Shown here: piece by piece, positions 16,340-28,230 of the stretch | How the letters are laid out: each line of letters starts with the position of its first letter | Numbering within the stretch: position 1 is the stretch's first letter | Assembly (NCBI GenBank): GCA_011799875.1 | Contig: CM022303.1 | Location: 730,522,250-730,586,249 of the forward strand | Source: Thinopyrum elongatum | Taxonomy: Eukaryota; Streptophyta; Magnoliopsida; Poales; Poaceae | Reading direction: 5' to 3' | Length of the DNA: 64,000 bases | Program-made: the position numbers and the translations under genes | The notes under the pieces: generated by a model | Told to the model about the DNA's origin: nothing | The model's input: only the letters and a program-made list of their open reading frames with translations | Databases searched by the model: none

Positions 16340-18900
16340 AAAGAATACCACACAAGTGTGGCACTGCATTTGGTCACATTGGAGAAACCCGCTGGAAAAC
16401 TCCATTATGATGGATTTTGAAGTCGTTTGATTTTGAATCATCTGACACTTGCAATTTCTCCGAAAGTGAGTGACTGAAATACCGTTCACAGCCATAGGAA
16501 TGAGCAACAAACTTATTTGTGATCATACATTTTGATGTGTGTAGTTCAATAAATGTTGTTGCAAGTAGTGGATTATCTATCTTTAGAAATGACTCAGTAG
16601 CTATATGGATATTTACTTGATGAGACGTAAGTTGGATCTTTTGAAATCATTCGAAAGGTTTTCAAATCGAAGTAGAGTTATTATAACAAGAAAATTATGT
16701 TTCTACAATTCGATTGCAGAAAGAAATATTTGAGTACAAGTTTAGCGAATGTCTGATGAGTTGTGAAAAGAGTTTCATAACTTACACCTCCGGAACACCA
16801 CTGTGAGTGGAAAGTCCGTGAAGAGTAATCGAACCATTTTGACATGGTAAGATCAAAGATGACAAAATAAAATTTGCCATTATCCCTTTTAAAAGGTGAT
16901 CTTTAGAGACTGAGGCTTTTACACTGAAAAGAGTTCATCGGTCTTTTGAAATGACAGCATGGTATGGTACGCCCAACCATGTTATCTTTTCTTAACATTT
17001 GGAATATGGGGCTTGTGTAAAAAGGTTACAAACCTATTCCAAATCACAAGTGCACTTTGTAGGTTATCAAAATGTTGGGTATTCCTCCCTCACTATACCG
17101 AGGCAAATAGGTTTGCCACAAAGAACGGTATGCTTTTAAGAAAATGGTTCTTTCAAAAGGTGAGTGGGAGAATAATGCACTCGACGAGATAACCATTATC
17201 TCCGTCATCAGGTTAAAGGAAAGAGACCTTGGAAGTAATTCCAGAGTTCCTACTGCGACTGATACGGAAGTCTCACATAAAATGTATGGACTTCGGTCGA
17301 ACTTGCAGCTGAACCAGTAGGCAAGCTGTGCAAACCTCTCAGGTGCGCAAAGAGATATTGTTGTTAGACAACAGTTAACCTACGATCACAAGGAAGCATT
17401 GGTGGGCCCTGACTCGGAATTGGCTAAATCCAATACAATCCAAGATCGTTTCCATAAGTGATCAGATAAAACCTTGATACACCTTTCGGAAGACTTAGCG
17501 TCTGACGAATATTTATGGAACTATAACTGATACGAATAAAATGTTTTATCATAAAGCTCGACTTGTTACATATACAAGTTCAAGGAGTTGACTACGATGA
17601 GGTTGCTTCACCGTAGCGATGCTCTTAAAGTCGGTTCGGGTTGAACTAGCATTAATACATATTTCAATCATGAGATATGAACAAGGATGACGAAAGGATT
17701 TCCATCTGAGGAAATAAAACCAAGACTTGCATGTGATACAATCCAAGGTATTTTGTTCAGTCAAAAGGATGCTAGTAAGTATGCAAACTTCAGAGTTCCA
17801 GCGATGGATAGAAGAGAGCAAAATGGAGTTGGAATCTTCGTGTTTGATGATATGTTAAAAGGTTTTGACTTCATCAATGGGTAACGAGATGCTTGTGATT
17901 CAAGAAAGTAAGTGGGAGCATAATATTTAAAAACGTTGTGTGCTTGACACATTGTTAATTGGAATTAAATTTTTGACACAATCAGGACTTCATTTAAAAA
18001 GGGGTTTTTTGAGAAGTGCTTGGGCTAAATAGCCTTAATATTAGGCATGATGATCTATGGAGATAGATTTACCTGATGGGCTAAGCAAGATACTATTGAC
18101 AAATGCTAAAACCTTTTAGTATTAAAAAACGTCAAGGAGTGATTCTTGCCGAAGTCACATGGAAAGAGTTTTTGCAAGACTCGGTGTCCCAAAACACTGA
18201 TGAGCAAAATACATGATGGAGATTCCACACACTCTTGTGTTTGGATTAATCATGTATTCCATGGATGTAAAACAACCAGATAGTCCAATACTCCAAAGTT
18301 GTTGCGAGTATAGATACCAAAGTGATCAAAAGTACTGATCATGGGACAACATGAAAAAGGGTCATTGAGTACTATAGTAGCACTGATGACATGTTTTCTC
18401 GCAAGCGGAGATCATGAAGAGTTGTTGTAAAAGGTTGTACATCGATACAGTCTTCATCCATGCTCCAAGCGATTTTCGATTTAGTTAAGGGTTTTGTGTA
18501 ATACACAATATGGTGGCACGGCAGTTGGAATTGTTCCAAACAAGTTACTGTGGCGAATTCTATAACAGAGGCAAGTATGTTGCCGCTTTTAAAAGCGACA
18601 AGAAGATGTTGAATCATATGTTCATTCATGAACTTAGTATGGTTCCAAGATGGCTTTGTTCAAGGGACACTACTACAGGTAGTTGCTCCATAATCAGTCT
18701 GAGGATCAGGTTCGACTGTGATTCGCATACATACCAGCCAAGTCCACACAAAATATGAATTTTGTGAAAGCGTGAAGACGCGAGGATATGCAAAGATCAA
18801 CGGAGTGAAGTCGTCAGATCCGGGACATCAGCTATACCACAAGCGAAGCATATTTAACCAGTGTGCCAAGGTGTGTAAAGTGGCATTAGCATTAACTAGA
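16340..18900 (+). pseudogene. Copia pol remnant (IN-RT-RNase H), copy 2
   Basis: The same fragments as in copy 1, in the same order and with further frameshifts: GYLKM-type IN pieces near 16580-16730, FATKNGMLLRKWFFQKVSGR at about 17105-17170, KDASKYANFRVPAMDRREQN and FVFDDMLKGFDFING near 17770-17880, the degraded VLDT box near 17945-17960, and RNase H pieces near 18350-18720. Substitutions shared with the other copies mean most of the decay happened before the unit multiplied; single-base gaps unique to this copy may be sequence errors. Confidence 0.8.
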
Positions 18901-18922
18901 TTATGACTCTAGGCAAGTGGGA

Positions 18923-21030
18923 TCTTAGGAGATATGCCCTAGAGGCACTAATAAATGTTATTATTTATCTCCGTGTTCATAATTAGGTTTATGTTCCATG
19001 CTATAACTGCTGTGGTTCCCGAGCCCGTATATCCATAAAGGCTCTGGGGAAAACCCATGTGCACGTGGGGAATAATAAACGGTAAAATGTATTCCTAGTC
19101 ATGCCTCTAGATAGACACAAGTGTTGCATGATGATTATGTTTCCCAATCAGGGCATGTCTATGCCATCAACTTTGAGGGCACAATGTTAGAAGACATTTG
19201 TGTTGAATCGACCGATTGGTGTTATGCTATGAGATTCATTCGTCACAAGTTAATGGTTAATAACACAGAGATGGTTAACGTTTGCATGATTCCTCAGAAC
19301 ATGAGAGTATCGAGTTTCTTCATGCTGCTTCATGAACTTTGGGGTTTGTTAAACTCATCCGTAATGGGTGGCTATTACGCGGCTTACGGGATTCATGGGA
19401 AAGTATGTCAGTAACTTGATAGCTGAAGATTGAGGGAGTGCTTCCTCCGACGATGGAGAGATATCTCTGGGCCCTCTCGGTGTTACGGTATCCATCATCG
19501 TCTGGCCAGACACTTTGTGATTTGATCACGGGGATGCCGGTAACACGTCAACGAGAAAGAGAAAAGAAACCTAATACCGACGAGTAACTATCATAGTGGA
19601 CAAGTTGTTGATCCACGGAATGCCAACGTCTCACCTCATGTATTTGTAACATATCGCGAAGCAACAGGAAGCACACGCAACTGGAGTTTCACTCGAATAT
19701 TCATTCGTGTGGTATAGGGTCAATATGGGTGTCCACGGCTCCGATTTGATCATTGATCGGAAGGGGTTCCGTGTCAGTCTATACTTCACCGAACCTATAG
19801 GGTCACACGCTAGGTCATCTATCGTGCAATACTAGACAGGGAGTCTGAGAGAAATCACCGAAAGTTTCGGACAGCGGAAAAGTTCCGCAGAGAGAGGTCA
19901 CCGGATGAGTTCCGGTGAAACTGAAAAGTTGTTTCAGAGGATACCATTAAGTCAAATGGTTTCGGCACATGCTGATAATTCTTGGAGGGTGCCAGAATCA
20001 TTCTGGAAACTTCTGGGAATTTTCTGGAAGAAAAAACCGGAAATGTTTCGGAGCTGCCGGAACCGCTTAAGATGCTTTTCGCAGATGATGAAAAATCACT
20101 AATCTGGAATTGTTCAAGACGGTTGAAAATTATTTTATGGGTACTGAATTGTTCTAAGCCCACTAAATATTTTCAGTTCGAACGGACGCTGAAAAATGTC
20201 ATCGTGATAGATGAAAGTGCTTTTTGGATAATTTTTGGAAGCCACCTTTTAGGGCTTTTGCTAAAGGCTTCTAGAAGTGTATGTGGATGGATGAGAACCC
20301 TTTGGGGGGGCCCTATGGGGGAGTGGCCGGCCACACTAGGGGCTCCACCCTTGGAGCCCCTCTTGTTCCTGTTTCTCCTTAGGTCCTTGTGGAAGGACTT
20401 CCCTCATATGCCTTTGGGTTTATTGGATAACTACCTACCCCTTGGCTTTCCTATAAATAGAGGTGGAGGGCAGCCCCCACACTCATCCCTTGCTCTCATA
20501 CACATGCCAAGAGTTATCTGGCTTCTCTCTCCTCCACGAAAAGGTTTCGTAGAGCGAAGGCTGTCTGGGTTCCGGCAGGAACTATTCTGGACGGCGAAGC
20601 CCTGCGGATAGGTGACACCGTAGGTGTGCAACTCGTAGAGAGGTCGTAGTTTCGATCTTAGGGCCTGAGGGCTTCGAGAGTGCCTCCCGAAGGGCTGTCC
20701 AAGGGACGGTCCGAGTTCTGTGAGCCTCCCCAAGGCTGTCCGAGTGACCTTAGACGTTCGAAGGTCCTCCCGAAGGGCTGTCCCGACATCGTCGGGGGAC
20801 TGTTTCGACCGCCTCCCGGAGGGCTGTCCGAAGGGAAGACGAGGTTACATCCTCGCGGTTGGGAGGTTGTAATCCTAGCTGCGGGGATCTGCACCGCCGA
20901 TCGTCATCGACTCTACTTCCGCTGCGCTACGAGTCGGTAACGAAAATGATCAAACCTTGTGCAGTCTCCATAGTGGTCCTGGGCTGGTGCGTAGGTCGGA
21001 AAAATTTTGTTTTTTGTGCGTTACCCTACA
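18923..21030 (+). repeat. 3' LTR of copia copy 2
   Basis: Follows the tract aagtggga (18915-18922), runs from cttaggagatatgccctag to ccctaca, about 2.11 kb. Contains U3 hairpins (one unit fewer than copy 1), TATA box and the ggctgtcc sub-repeats. Confidence 0.9.
20452..20459 (+). promoter_or_regulatory. LTR TATA box, copy 2
   Basis: tataaata in ctataaatagaggtggagg, same position in the LTR as in copy 1. Confidence 0.8.
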
Positions 21031-21180
21031 AGGAAACCATTAAGTATACAAGATCGTCATGAACAATGATAAAGAGAGAAGTGATCGACCTCTCCTTCTC
21101 CGAGGATTGGTCGAACACAAGTTTTCGTATATCTATCCGAGCTACTAGCTACTATCTACAATATAAGATCTCTTACAATC

Positions 21181-24100
21181 CTAACATCTGATGTCAAGTT
21201 CCATGGTATTCTCGGCTTTATTGATGACGTGGTCAAGAAGAATCCCGCCAATTCCTCTGAGTTGCTTTATGCGATCTTGTGGTAGGAGTTCATCCCGCAT
21301 CTGCCACATCCAATTTGAAGAAGGGTCAATACTATATCTGAATGAAACTCAACACAATGATGTATAAAATACAATTGTGAATATATTGCTTACGCACTTC
21401 ATATTGTTTTTCAGAGTACCCCGCTCACATGTCGTGTGACGGATGAACTCGCAAATGTAGCATCCACAAAAATCAGTCCGCCTTCCTGCACAACCACTTT
21501 ACAAGAATAGAGGTATAAAAACTGATAAGCAAGCATGCTAAATGGTATTGATGAAACTAGCTAGAATCAATGGGAGATGCGGGAAACTAGATAGGTAGTA
21601 CTTACGTTCGGGTGTAAATCGGAGCCCCCGGCAGTCCCGGAGCTTTAGCGGTGAACTCTTTCCAAACCCTGCCAGACAAGAAAACAATTACTTGATTCAG
21701 AAATGAACAAAGTTGCCGATATGGTGCGATAACGATCGATTGAACTACTTCTCGAGCATTTTAGTCATGGCCACACTCCTTGGGATCTTTTCGTCTCGAG
21801 TCTAGACGGTTTACTAGTCCCTGCTTAGCTAATCTCTAGGAAATAAAGTGGAAGCTGCGCACGCATGCATACTCATCAATTACATTACTATAACTCGAGT
21901 AATAAGGAAACCGAATAGGCACATGACAGTAACACTCACTTGAAGTTGTAAGGAAATAGTATTTTATCTTTGTTTTGATGTCGAGAGCACAACGATTGTA
22001 GCAAGTTGTCCTCGTTTCTTTGGCATTACATTTAACCGTCCCACTCATCTATGAGATTTGTGTTAATGAACCCAATATCATAGATTTGAGCTTTCTGCAT
22101 TCGACGATCTTCATCTACATAATATAGTGAGATAATTATATATACATGCAGAAAGAGCTGAGCTATAGAATCGAGACTTAATTACAGAAGTAGTACTTAC
22201 AGACGTAGCAGTGACGATTATTTTATCGAAGGGCTTTTGATGAAAAATGGAATAACTCCTCAAATGGAACAAACAACAGATCATCCAACGAGGTCGTGCT
22301 CCTCTTTAACTCTCAGCGTCAAAGTATCCTTCCCAGGCTCCTTGCAGGTGTCCATGTACCACTCATGGAATCTTCGCATCATCGTTGTTAGAGAGGATGA
22401 CAGGTTTGACGAGAGGCTTCCCGTGCCTTGCGGTATTTGTGTGTGTCCACCTCCATTATATCAAATTGTGCACCGTGGGCAGTAATCTGCAGGATTGGTA
22501 CGCGGGCACCATCCGCGGATGATTAGAGACGATATCGCTAGACACCTTGAGCGGGGGGCACGATTGGTTCTCTTGTCGCCGAGTTGGGGAATTTTTTTCC
22601 CACTTCTTGTTCTACTAACCTTCGATTACTGCAAGTACTCCCGACCGCTCCGCTTCCTGATATGTCCTTTCAATAATGTGCTCATAGTTGGTTTGCGGTC
22701 GGAGATGGTGGTGGTTGCTTCAGGCATCGAGTGCGCTTCGTTTCACCGGATCTATCTTCTCCTCCGGAGGTGGAGGTTTCTTTGAAAAAAGTCCCTCACT
22801 TGGGCTTTACAGATCTCGCCATTTTCCTGCTCAGTTCATCTCGTATGGTAACTTCTCTAGAGGCTTGAAGATGGACCGAATCTGTATTGCCTCCCGCCTC
22901 TGGCTTGTACTGCTAGACGCCGAAGCGGCGCGTCTCTCTTCTGTTGTGCTGACGAGTAGTAGAAGGAGGCGGAGTGCTCTGAACAGCCGAGCAGCCGGAG
23001 CGGCGGCTTCTGTCTTCCGCCATTGCTGATGAGGCGGAGGAGGAGGGGGGCTGCTCGGACGTGGGAGCAGGAGAAGAGAGGCAGAAGTGCCGCCCTCACA
23101 GGTCGGAGCAGCCGATGAAGGAGGCGGAGTGCCCTATCACTCACCGGAGGGGAGGAGGAGGAGGCCGTGCCCTGACTCACGGAGGCGAGGCGTCTAGTTC
23201 GGAAGCTGATGTGCTCCTTCCGCCATAGACATGGAATCTTCAGAGCAGAACCCAGCTGAGTCTCCCCTTCACCTGTAGGGTGGTTAAGCTCGAGCTCCTC
23301 AAATCCCTCCGTACTTCATCCACCATCACAACAGCATAGCCTTGTGGAATCAGATGGCAGTGAAAAGTTCCGTCGGGTTGAGGAGGGCAACAGAGCCACA
23401 GCCGCCTTGACTTTGATGTTCTGCCATTGCGTCATAGCTGGCAATGTTGAGCCTCCGTGATAGCATCCATGGGGTAGCTAGGAGCTCTGAAAGTCAGGCT
23501 GCTGAACGAGCTGGTGGAAGCCACGCTGCTTCTCCACTGAGATGGCGAGAGGTAGCTTCTGGGTAGCTCCGGCAGCTCGCTGCTCTCAACTTGTTCTCTC
23601 TAGCTTTTGTACCCTTGCCTTCAGCTTCTGCAGTTCGCTCTGCTCTAGTTTCCTCTTCCTCTCCCGGGTTTTGTAACCGCCTGCGCCGGGAAACGCAACC
23701 TTACCACGCAACGGAGCCTGGCGTGCCTCGTGTTCGTTCCAGGGTGCTCACGATTCCCGAGGGCCTCGTCAGCTCGTCATTCTCTCTGTCGGGAATGAAC
23801 GTCCCTTGCTGCGCTGCAGCGATACATTCTAAAGCTTCTTGAGGGTATTGCAAGTTGCTCGTCTGTCCAAACACTTCCTGTTTCAGGGTCCAAGGTTCCC
23901 CCAACCCGAAGAACCAAGTCCTTGAACGGTCTGGCCAGTTCAATGTCTCTGGTTTCGACCCCTTTAGCAAGCAGGTCATTCTCAGCTTTGTCCCATAGCG
24001 GCCAGCTTTGAGGTGTAGCCCCTGACCCGTGCGATGGGTGAAACTTCTTCTTTGCAGCATTTATCTATTTGTCTCTGACATCTTCTTACTCTTGTCCGAT

Positions 24101-24915
24101 GTCTTGTAGGCCACAATGCGGGGCCAGTGATCTCTTATCATCTCAAATCGGCCGGTGATTCTGAGTCTTCCCCTTGTCGACAAACTTGATTTTCAACTCA
24201 TTATCCACCTCCTGAATAGATCTGGCCATCTTCTTAAGAGCACACGCCTTGACCAAGGCTCTAAACTGGCTTATCCGGATCCTCCTCTTGGGTGGTAGGG
24301 TAAAATTTGCCTTCACAAGGTCCAAAGATCATCTTTCTGTCTATCGGTGACATAGAAACTTGAGGGTCTTCGTTTTCTTGAGGCTCATTCATAGCTGGAT
24401 TGATCATCGGATGCTGTCTAACAATAGCTCCGCCACTGAGCTGAAAATGCATCGGGTCGCCTCGGTTCAATCGGCTGGCCATCGTTCGCGATTGCTGTGA
24501 TAGTGAACCTTTCATCCGTGACGCAACCTTTCTTCGGGCCTCGTCTCGTTACCGAAGTTTGGCTCGATCCGGAGGGCTTTAAAAGAAGAAAGAAGTTAAT
24601 ATATGTACATACCAAACAATTAATGCATCAATTAGCTAGTGAGCACATGCTTAATTAATATATATACCTCGCCGGACTTTGCAACAGCTCCTCCTCCATT
24701 CGATCTCACCGGAGCCATCATCATGGTTTCCTTCTTCCTCTGGCATTCGGTCACCGGAGCCTCCATGATCAAGTCCTTCCTCCTCCATTGTCGATCACCG
24801 GAGCCTTCACCCTCTCCTTCCGACAATCGGTGTCGTTGAGATACGAAAGACATCACTCCGCCAAGGATGATTTCCCACAACAACTCTTCTGTTTCAAGTC
24901 TCTTTGTTGATCCAT
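21181..24915 (-). pseudogene. CACTA accessory gene, copy 2, heavily frameshifted
   Basis: Same gene as 7812-11627, from the ATG at 24913-24915 to the TAG at 21181-21183. The two amber sites are present (23194-23196 for the second). Many one-base gaps break it further, for example in the exon with the catalytic Cys (gaaggcggactg against gaaggcgggactg), and one extra base near 23702 ends the frame after GTPGSVAW. Where copy 1 has its single frameshift (near 11080) this copy has the missing base. The protein cannot be made from this sequence as given. Confidence 0.8.
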
Positions 24916-25295
24916 AGTTTCTGCAAATTATACAACATGGAATAATGTAGAAAATGAGAGATGGATATATTAGTGGCAAACATAGACCTAGCTAGCTACT
25001 CACAAAAGGAATATTAATTAGTGCCTCGATGCTTCTACGGTTTGGGGTGGCCTCGACAACGCTTCTAGGGTTGGGGTGTCGACAATGCTCTTTAACTTGG
25101 TAAATTGGGTGGCCTCGACGCTTCTATGTTTGGGGTGGCCTCGGCAACGCTTCTAGGGTTTGGGTGGCCTCGCCGCTTCTAGGGTTTGGTCGGGCGAGAG
25201 GGGTTGATCGAGTCCCCCCTATGTGAAGAGTTACCGGAGTTCTCTCATGAATGTCCGACTGACACCGGACCGCCTCTCTCATGAATGTCAAACAA
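24916..25295. repeat. Gene 5' flank and short tandem repeat, copy 2
   Basis: AT-rich flank to about 25020, then the cctcgacgcttctagggtttgg repeat (25022-25195) and a gggcgagaggggttgatcga block. No gene seen. Confidence 0.6.
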
Positions 25296-25780
25296 GGGAT
25301 TTAACAAAATGGCGCCATTCTGGATGTGCAGCAAATGGTCCATATTTTTCCTGATTCATCTACCCTTCTATATGTCACGTTGTTCGTGTCAAGGATTCCA
25401 GAAAACCCATGGCTTCATCATTAGCTGGAAGTAACAGGGCATAATGGTACGAAGCTCTCCAAAATTGTTTTGGAACGGAGTCCCGAGGATATTCGCGTTT
25501 GGTACGAAGATCAGCAAGAGCCTTCCGAATATCCCTATTTGGGAAGGCCTTTGCTGAAATTCGTTCCAAAAAGCGAATTATTCTCATCAGGAACTCCGTT
25601 CCAAAACAACTTTGAAGAGCTTCGTAGCTCATACGCCTGTTACTTCCCGCTAATGAGAAGCCATGGATTTCTTCAATACTTTGACAGACAACATGACATA
25701 CAGAAGAATATATATAGAGAGATCAGGAAAAAATTGGATCAACTTGTGCACATCCATATGGGGGCATCTGATAAAATCTA
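25296..25780. repeat. SNF2-fragment inverted repeat, copy 2
   Basis: Same inverted repeat as 12021-12514, centre near 25535. Both arms still show the gaactccgttccaaaacaac sequence or its complement that encodes the TPFQNN motif, but indels (for example ttctcatcagg, cccgaggatattcgcg) interrupt both frames. Confidence 0.8.
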
Positions 25781-27159
25781 ATATGTCAAAATTCAAATTT
25801 TGACATTGATCAATGTTGATATGTCAAATTCAAACTTTGACATATGATCAACTTTGATATATGATCAAATGTTGCTATGTCAAAATTCAAACTTGACATA
25901 TGATCAACTTTGATAATGTCCACCGCGATATAAATGATACATAGACTTGTTCGGGCGAGAGGGGTTATCGACGTCCCCCCTCATGTCCAAAGTTACCGAG
26001 TTTTCTTCTAGTGGTTTGGGTGGCCTCGAGAGTTGTCGGGGGTAGGGGCGGGGGGGTGAGATAGCGACAATGCTATTTTTCTAGGGTTTGGGTGGCCTCG
26101 AGAGTTGGTCGCCCGGTATATATCGAGAGGGGGGGTGAACATTTCCTTAGTAACTTAGAAAAAGGTTTTATCGTGGGAGGGGTATATCGACCCCCCCCCC
26201 CCCTCATGTCGAAGTTATCGGGGAGGGCTATATCGACAACGACATACATATAGCCACATACATATAAAAAAATCCTATGAACATCCGTACATACATATAG
26301 CCACACAATATATATGGTATGAAAAAAATCATCATATAAAAACAAAAATCTTATCGGGGAGGGGGTATATCGACCCCCCCCTCATGTCGAAGTTTCGGGG
26401 GGGGCTATATCGACAACGACATATACTATAGCCACATAATAAAAAAAATTCTATGAACATCCATATATACATACATATATATGGCTATGAAAATGCTATG
26501 AAAAAAAAAATTCATCATATAAAAAATGCTATGAACAAAACAATTTATGAAAATCCATACATACATAGCCACTACATATATATATATATATAATTACATA
26601 TGAACAAAACAATTTTCATCATATAAAAAATATTAACATATATAATTATATGTGAACTCCACCATTTCTCTAAAAAAATTCTATGCAAATTTTTATAAAA
26701 GTTCTCTTCCATTCTTCTCATCTCCACGAAACTCCTATCTAAAAAATACATACATACATATATGAACATCTAAAAACAGTAACAAAAAAATAGCATCTAT
26801 AAAAAAAAGCACGGCTGGGAGGGTGGAGTGGGAGGGGAGAGGGGGGGGGTTCACACAGGGGAGGGGAAGGCGGAGGGGGGGGGGGGAATGTAGGGGTCGG
26901 CGTAGGGGTGACGGGGAGGGGGAGACGGAGGTGGTGGACGTACGGGGGAGGGGAGGAGCGGGACGGCGGGAGTGGGGAGAGGGCGTCGGCGACGACGAGG
27001 TGGAGCAGCCGACGCGTACGACGAGCAGTGGAGAGCCTGACGGCATCGGGGCAGGGTTCGGCGGCGACGGCGACGATGGGATAGCGTTGGGGGCGTCGGG
27101 GCAGAGAAGAAGTGATTTTTGCAGAAACTGCTAAGTGTTTTCTATGTACATGAAGCATT
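25781..27159. repeat. CACTA spacer repeats, copy 2
   Basis: In order: atgtcaaaattcaaa palindromes (25785-25920), gggcgagagggg block (25950-26130), C-run tandem duplication (about 26165-26470), AT-rich sequence with (ta)n, and a GC-rich block (26810-27110). The GC-rich block differs clearly from copies 1 and 4: long G-runs and ggaggtggtggacgtacggg. No gene seen. Confidence 0.6.
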
Positions 27160-27395
27160 GCTCCCGGTTCATGGCACGAACGGGACCAATGCCCCCCTTT
27201 GTCCCGGTTGGTGCCACAACCGGGACCAAGGTCTCATTTGAGTAGCCAAAGGGCGGGAAAGGAGACCTTTGGTCCGGTTTGGTGCACCAACCGGACTAAA
27301 AGTGGGGCATTGGTCCGGTTCGTGCCCCGAACGGTACCAATGCAACCCTCTCGTCCGGTTGGTGCCACCAGCCGGGACCAAAGGCTGCCCGCGGC
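27160..27395. repeat. CACTA subterminal-type hairpin, copy 2
   Basis: Same inverted arms as at 13919-14165, with a few bases lost in ccggtt cores (ggtccggttt against ggtcccggttt). Confidence 0.75.
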
Positions 27396-28230
27396 CAAAA
27401 GTTTAGTCCCACCTCGCTAGTTGATAGGGGCGGAGTGGTTTATAAGCCCCACTCCGCTGCCCTTCGAGCTCCTCTCAATGCAGTTACGGCCTAACCTCAC
27501 ACTCCGCTGCCTTGGGCCTACTGGGCCTTCGGCGGGCCTGAATCCTGGCCCGTGGTTAGGTTTTTAGTCGTATTCAGGCCGTGGTGGCCCAGGTAGGTGG
27601 AATTTTTTTTTCTATTTTTTTCATTTTTTGATTTGTTTTTTTGCTTTATTTATTTCTTTTGTTTTTTGCTTCATTTTTAATTCTTTTTGCTTCTAGGTCA
27701 CAAAAATTATAAACTTTTGTTTAGTGCCATTAGTTTTCAAATTTGAATTCTTTGTGAAAGTTGTGAATCACTAGTTTGTGATTAACTTTACTATAAAATA
27801 GATTTTGGGAGTGATTCTTTTTCCTGCTATTTTAATTACTGTGTTTTATCATTATATTAAATTTGGTAAGTTTTTAGGTTATTTTAAATGTCTGTTTAAT
27901 CAAGAAAAGATTTTGTTATTTTTAGTTTGCTATTTAAAGTTTCTAACAAAAAATTTCTTTATGAAAATTCTTTTTGCCATTAATGTTTGAACAAAAATAC
28001 TTTGATAATTTTAGTTGCATAAATTTTATAAATTTTAGTTTAAAAAATACTAGAGGTTATAAAACCTTTTTAGTGATTCCTTTTGCTATTAGAGTTTTTA
28101 TAAAGCTTTTTAGTTGATTCTTTTTGCTATTGAAAATAGTATAGTTTTTGTTTTAGTTGATCATAAACACAATATTTTAATTGATTATTTTAAGTTCATT
28201 TTTTTTCCTATTAATTCATTCTTTTTGCGC
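27396..28230. other. CACTA spacer, GC-rich to T-rich, copy 2
   Basis: Same as 14166-15000. No gene seen. Confidence 0.6.

Larger units (their letters stand above)
15643..21030 (+). mobile_element. Copia element copy 2, 5'-truncated
   Basis: Begins abruptly at ctgaagttaaactgatag, equivalent to position 2109 of copy 1, directly after array sequence. It lacks the 5' LTR, PBS and gag side. It retains the 183-bp duplication, decayed IN, RT and RNase H, PPT and a 3' LTR. Nearly identical to 35443-40832. Confidence 0.9.
21031..28230 (-). mobile_element. CACTA-type transposon segment, copy 2 (without array)
   Basis: Same content and order as 7654-15000: broken accessory gene, tandem repeats, SNF2 inverted repeat, GC-rich block, subterminal hairpin, T-rich stretch. 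Nearly identical to 40833-48030. Confidence 0.75.
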
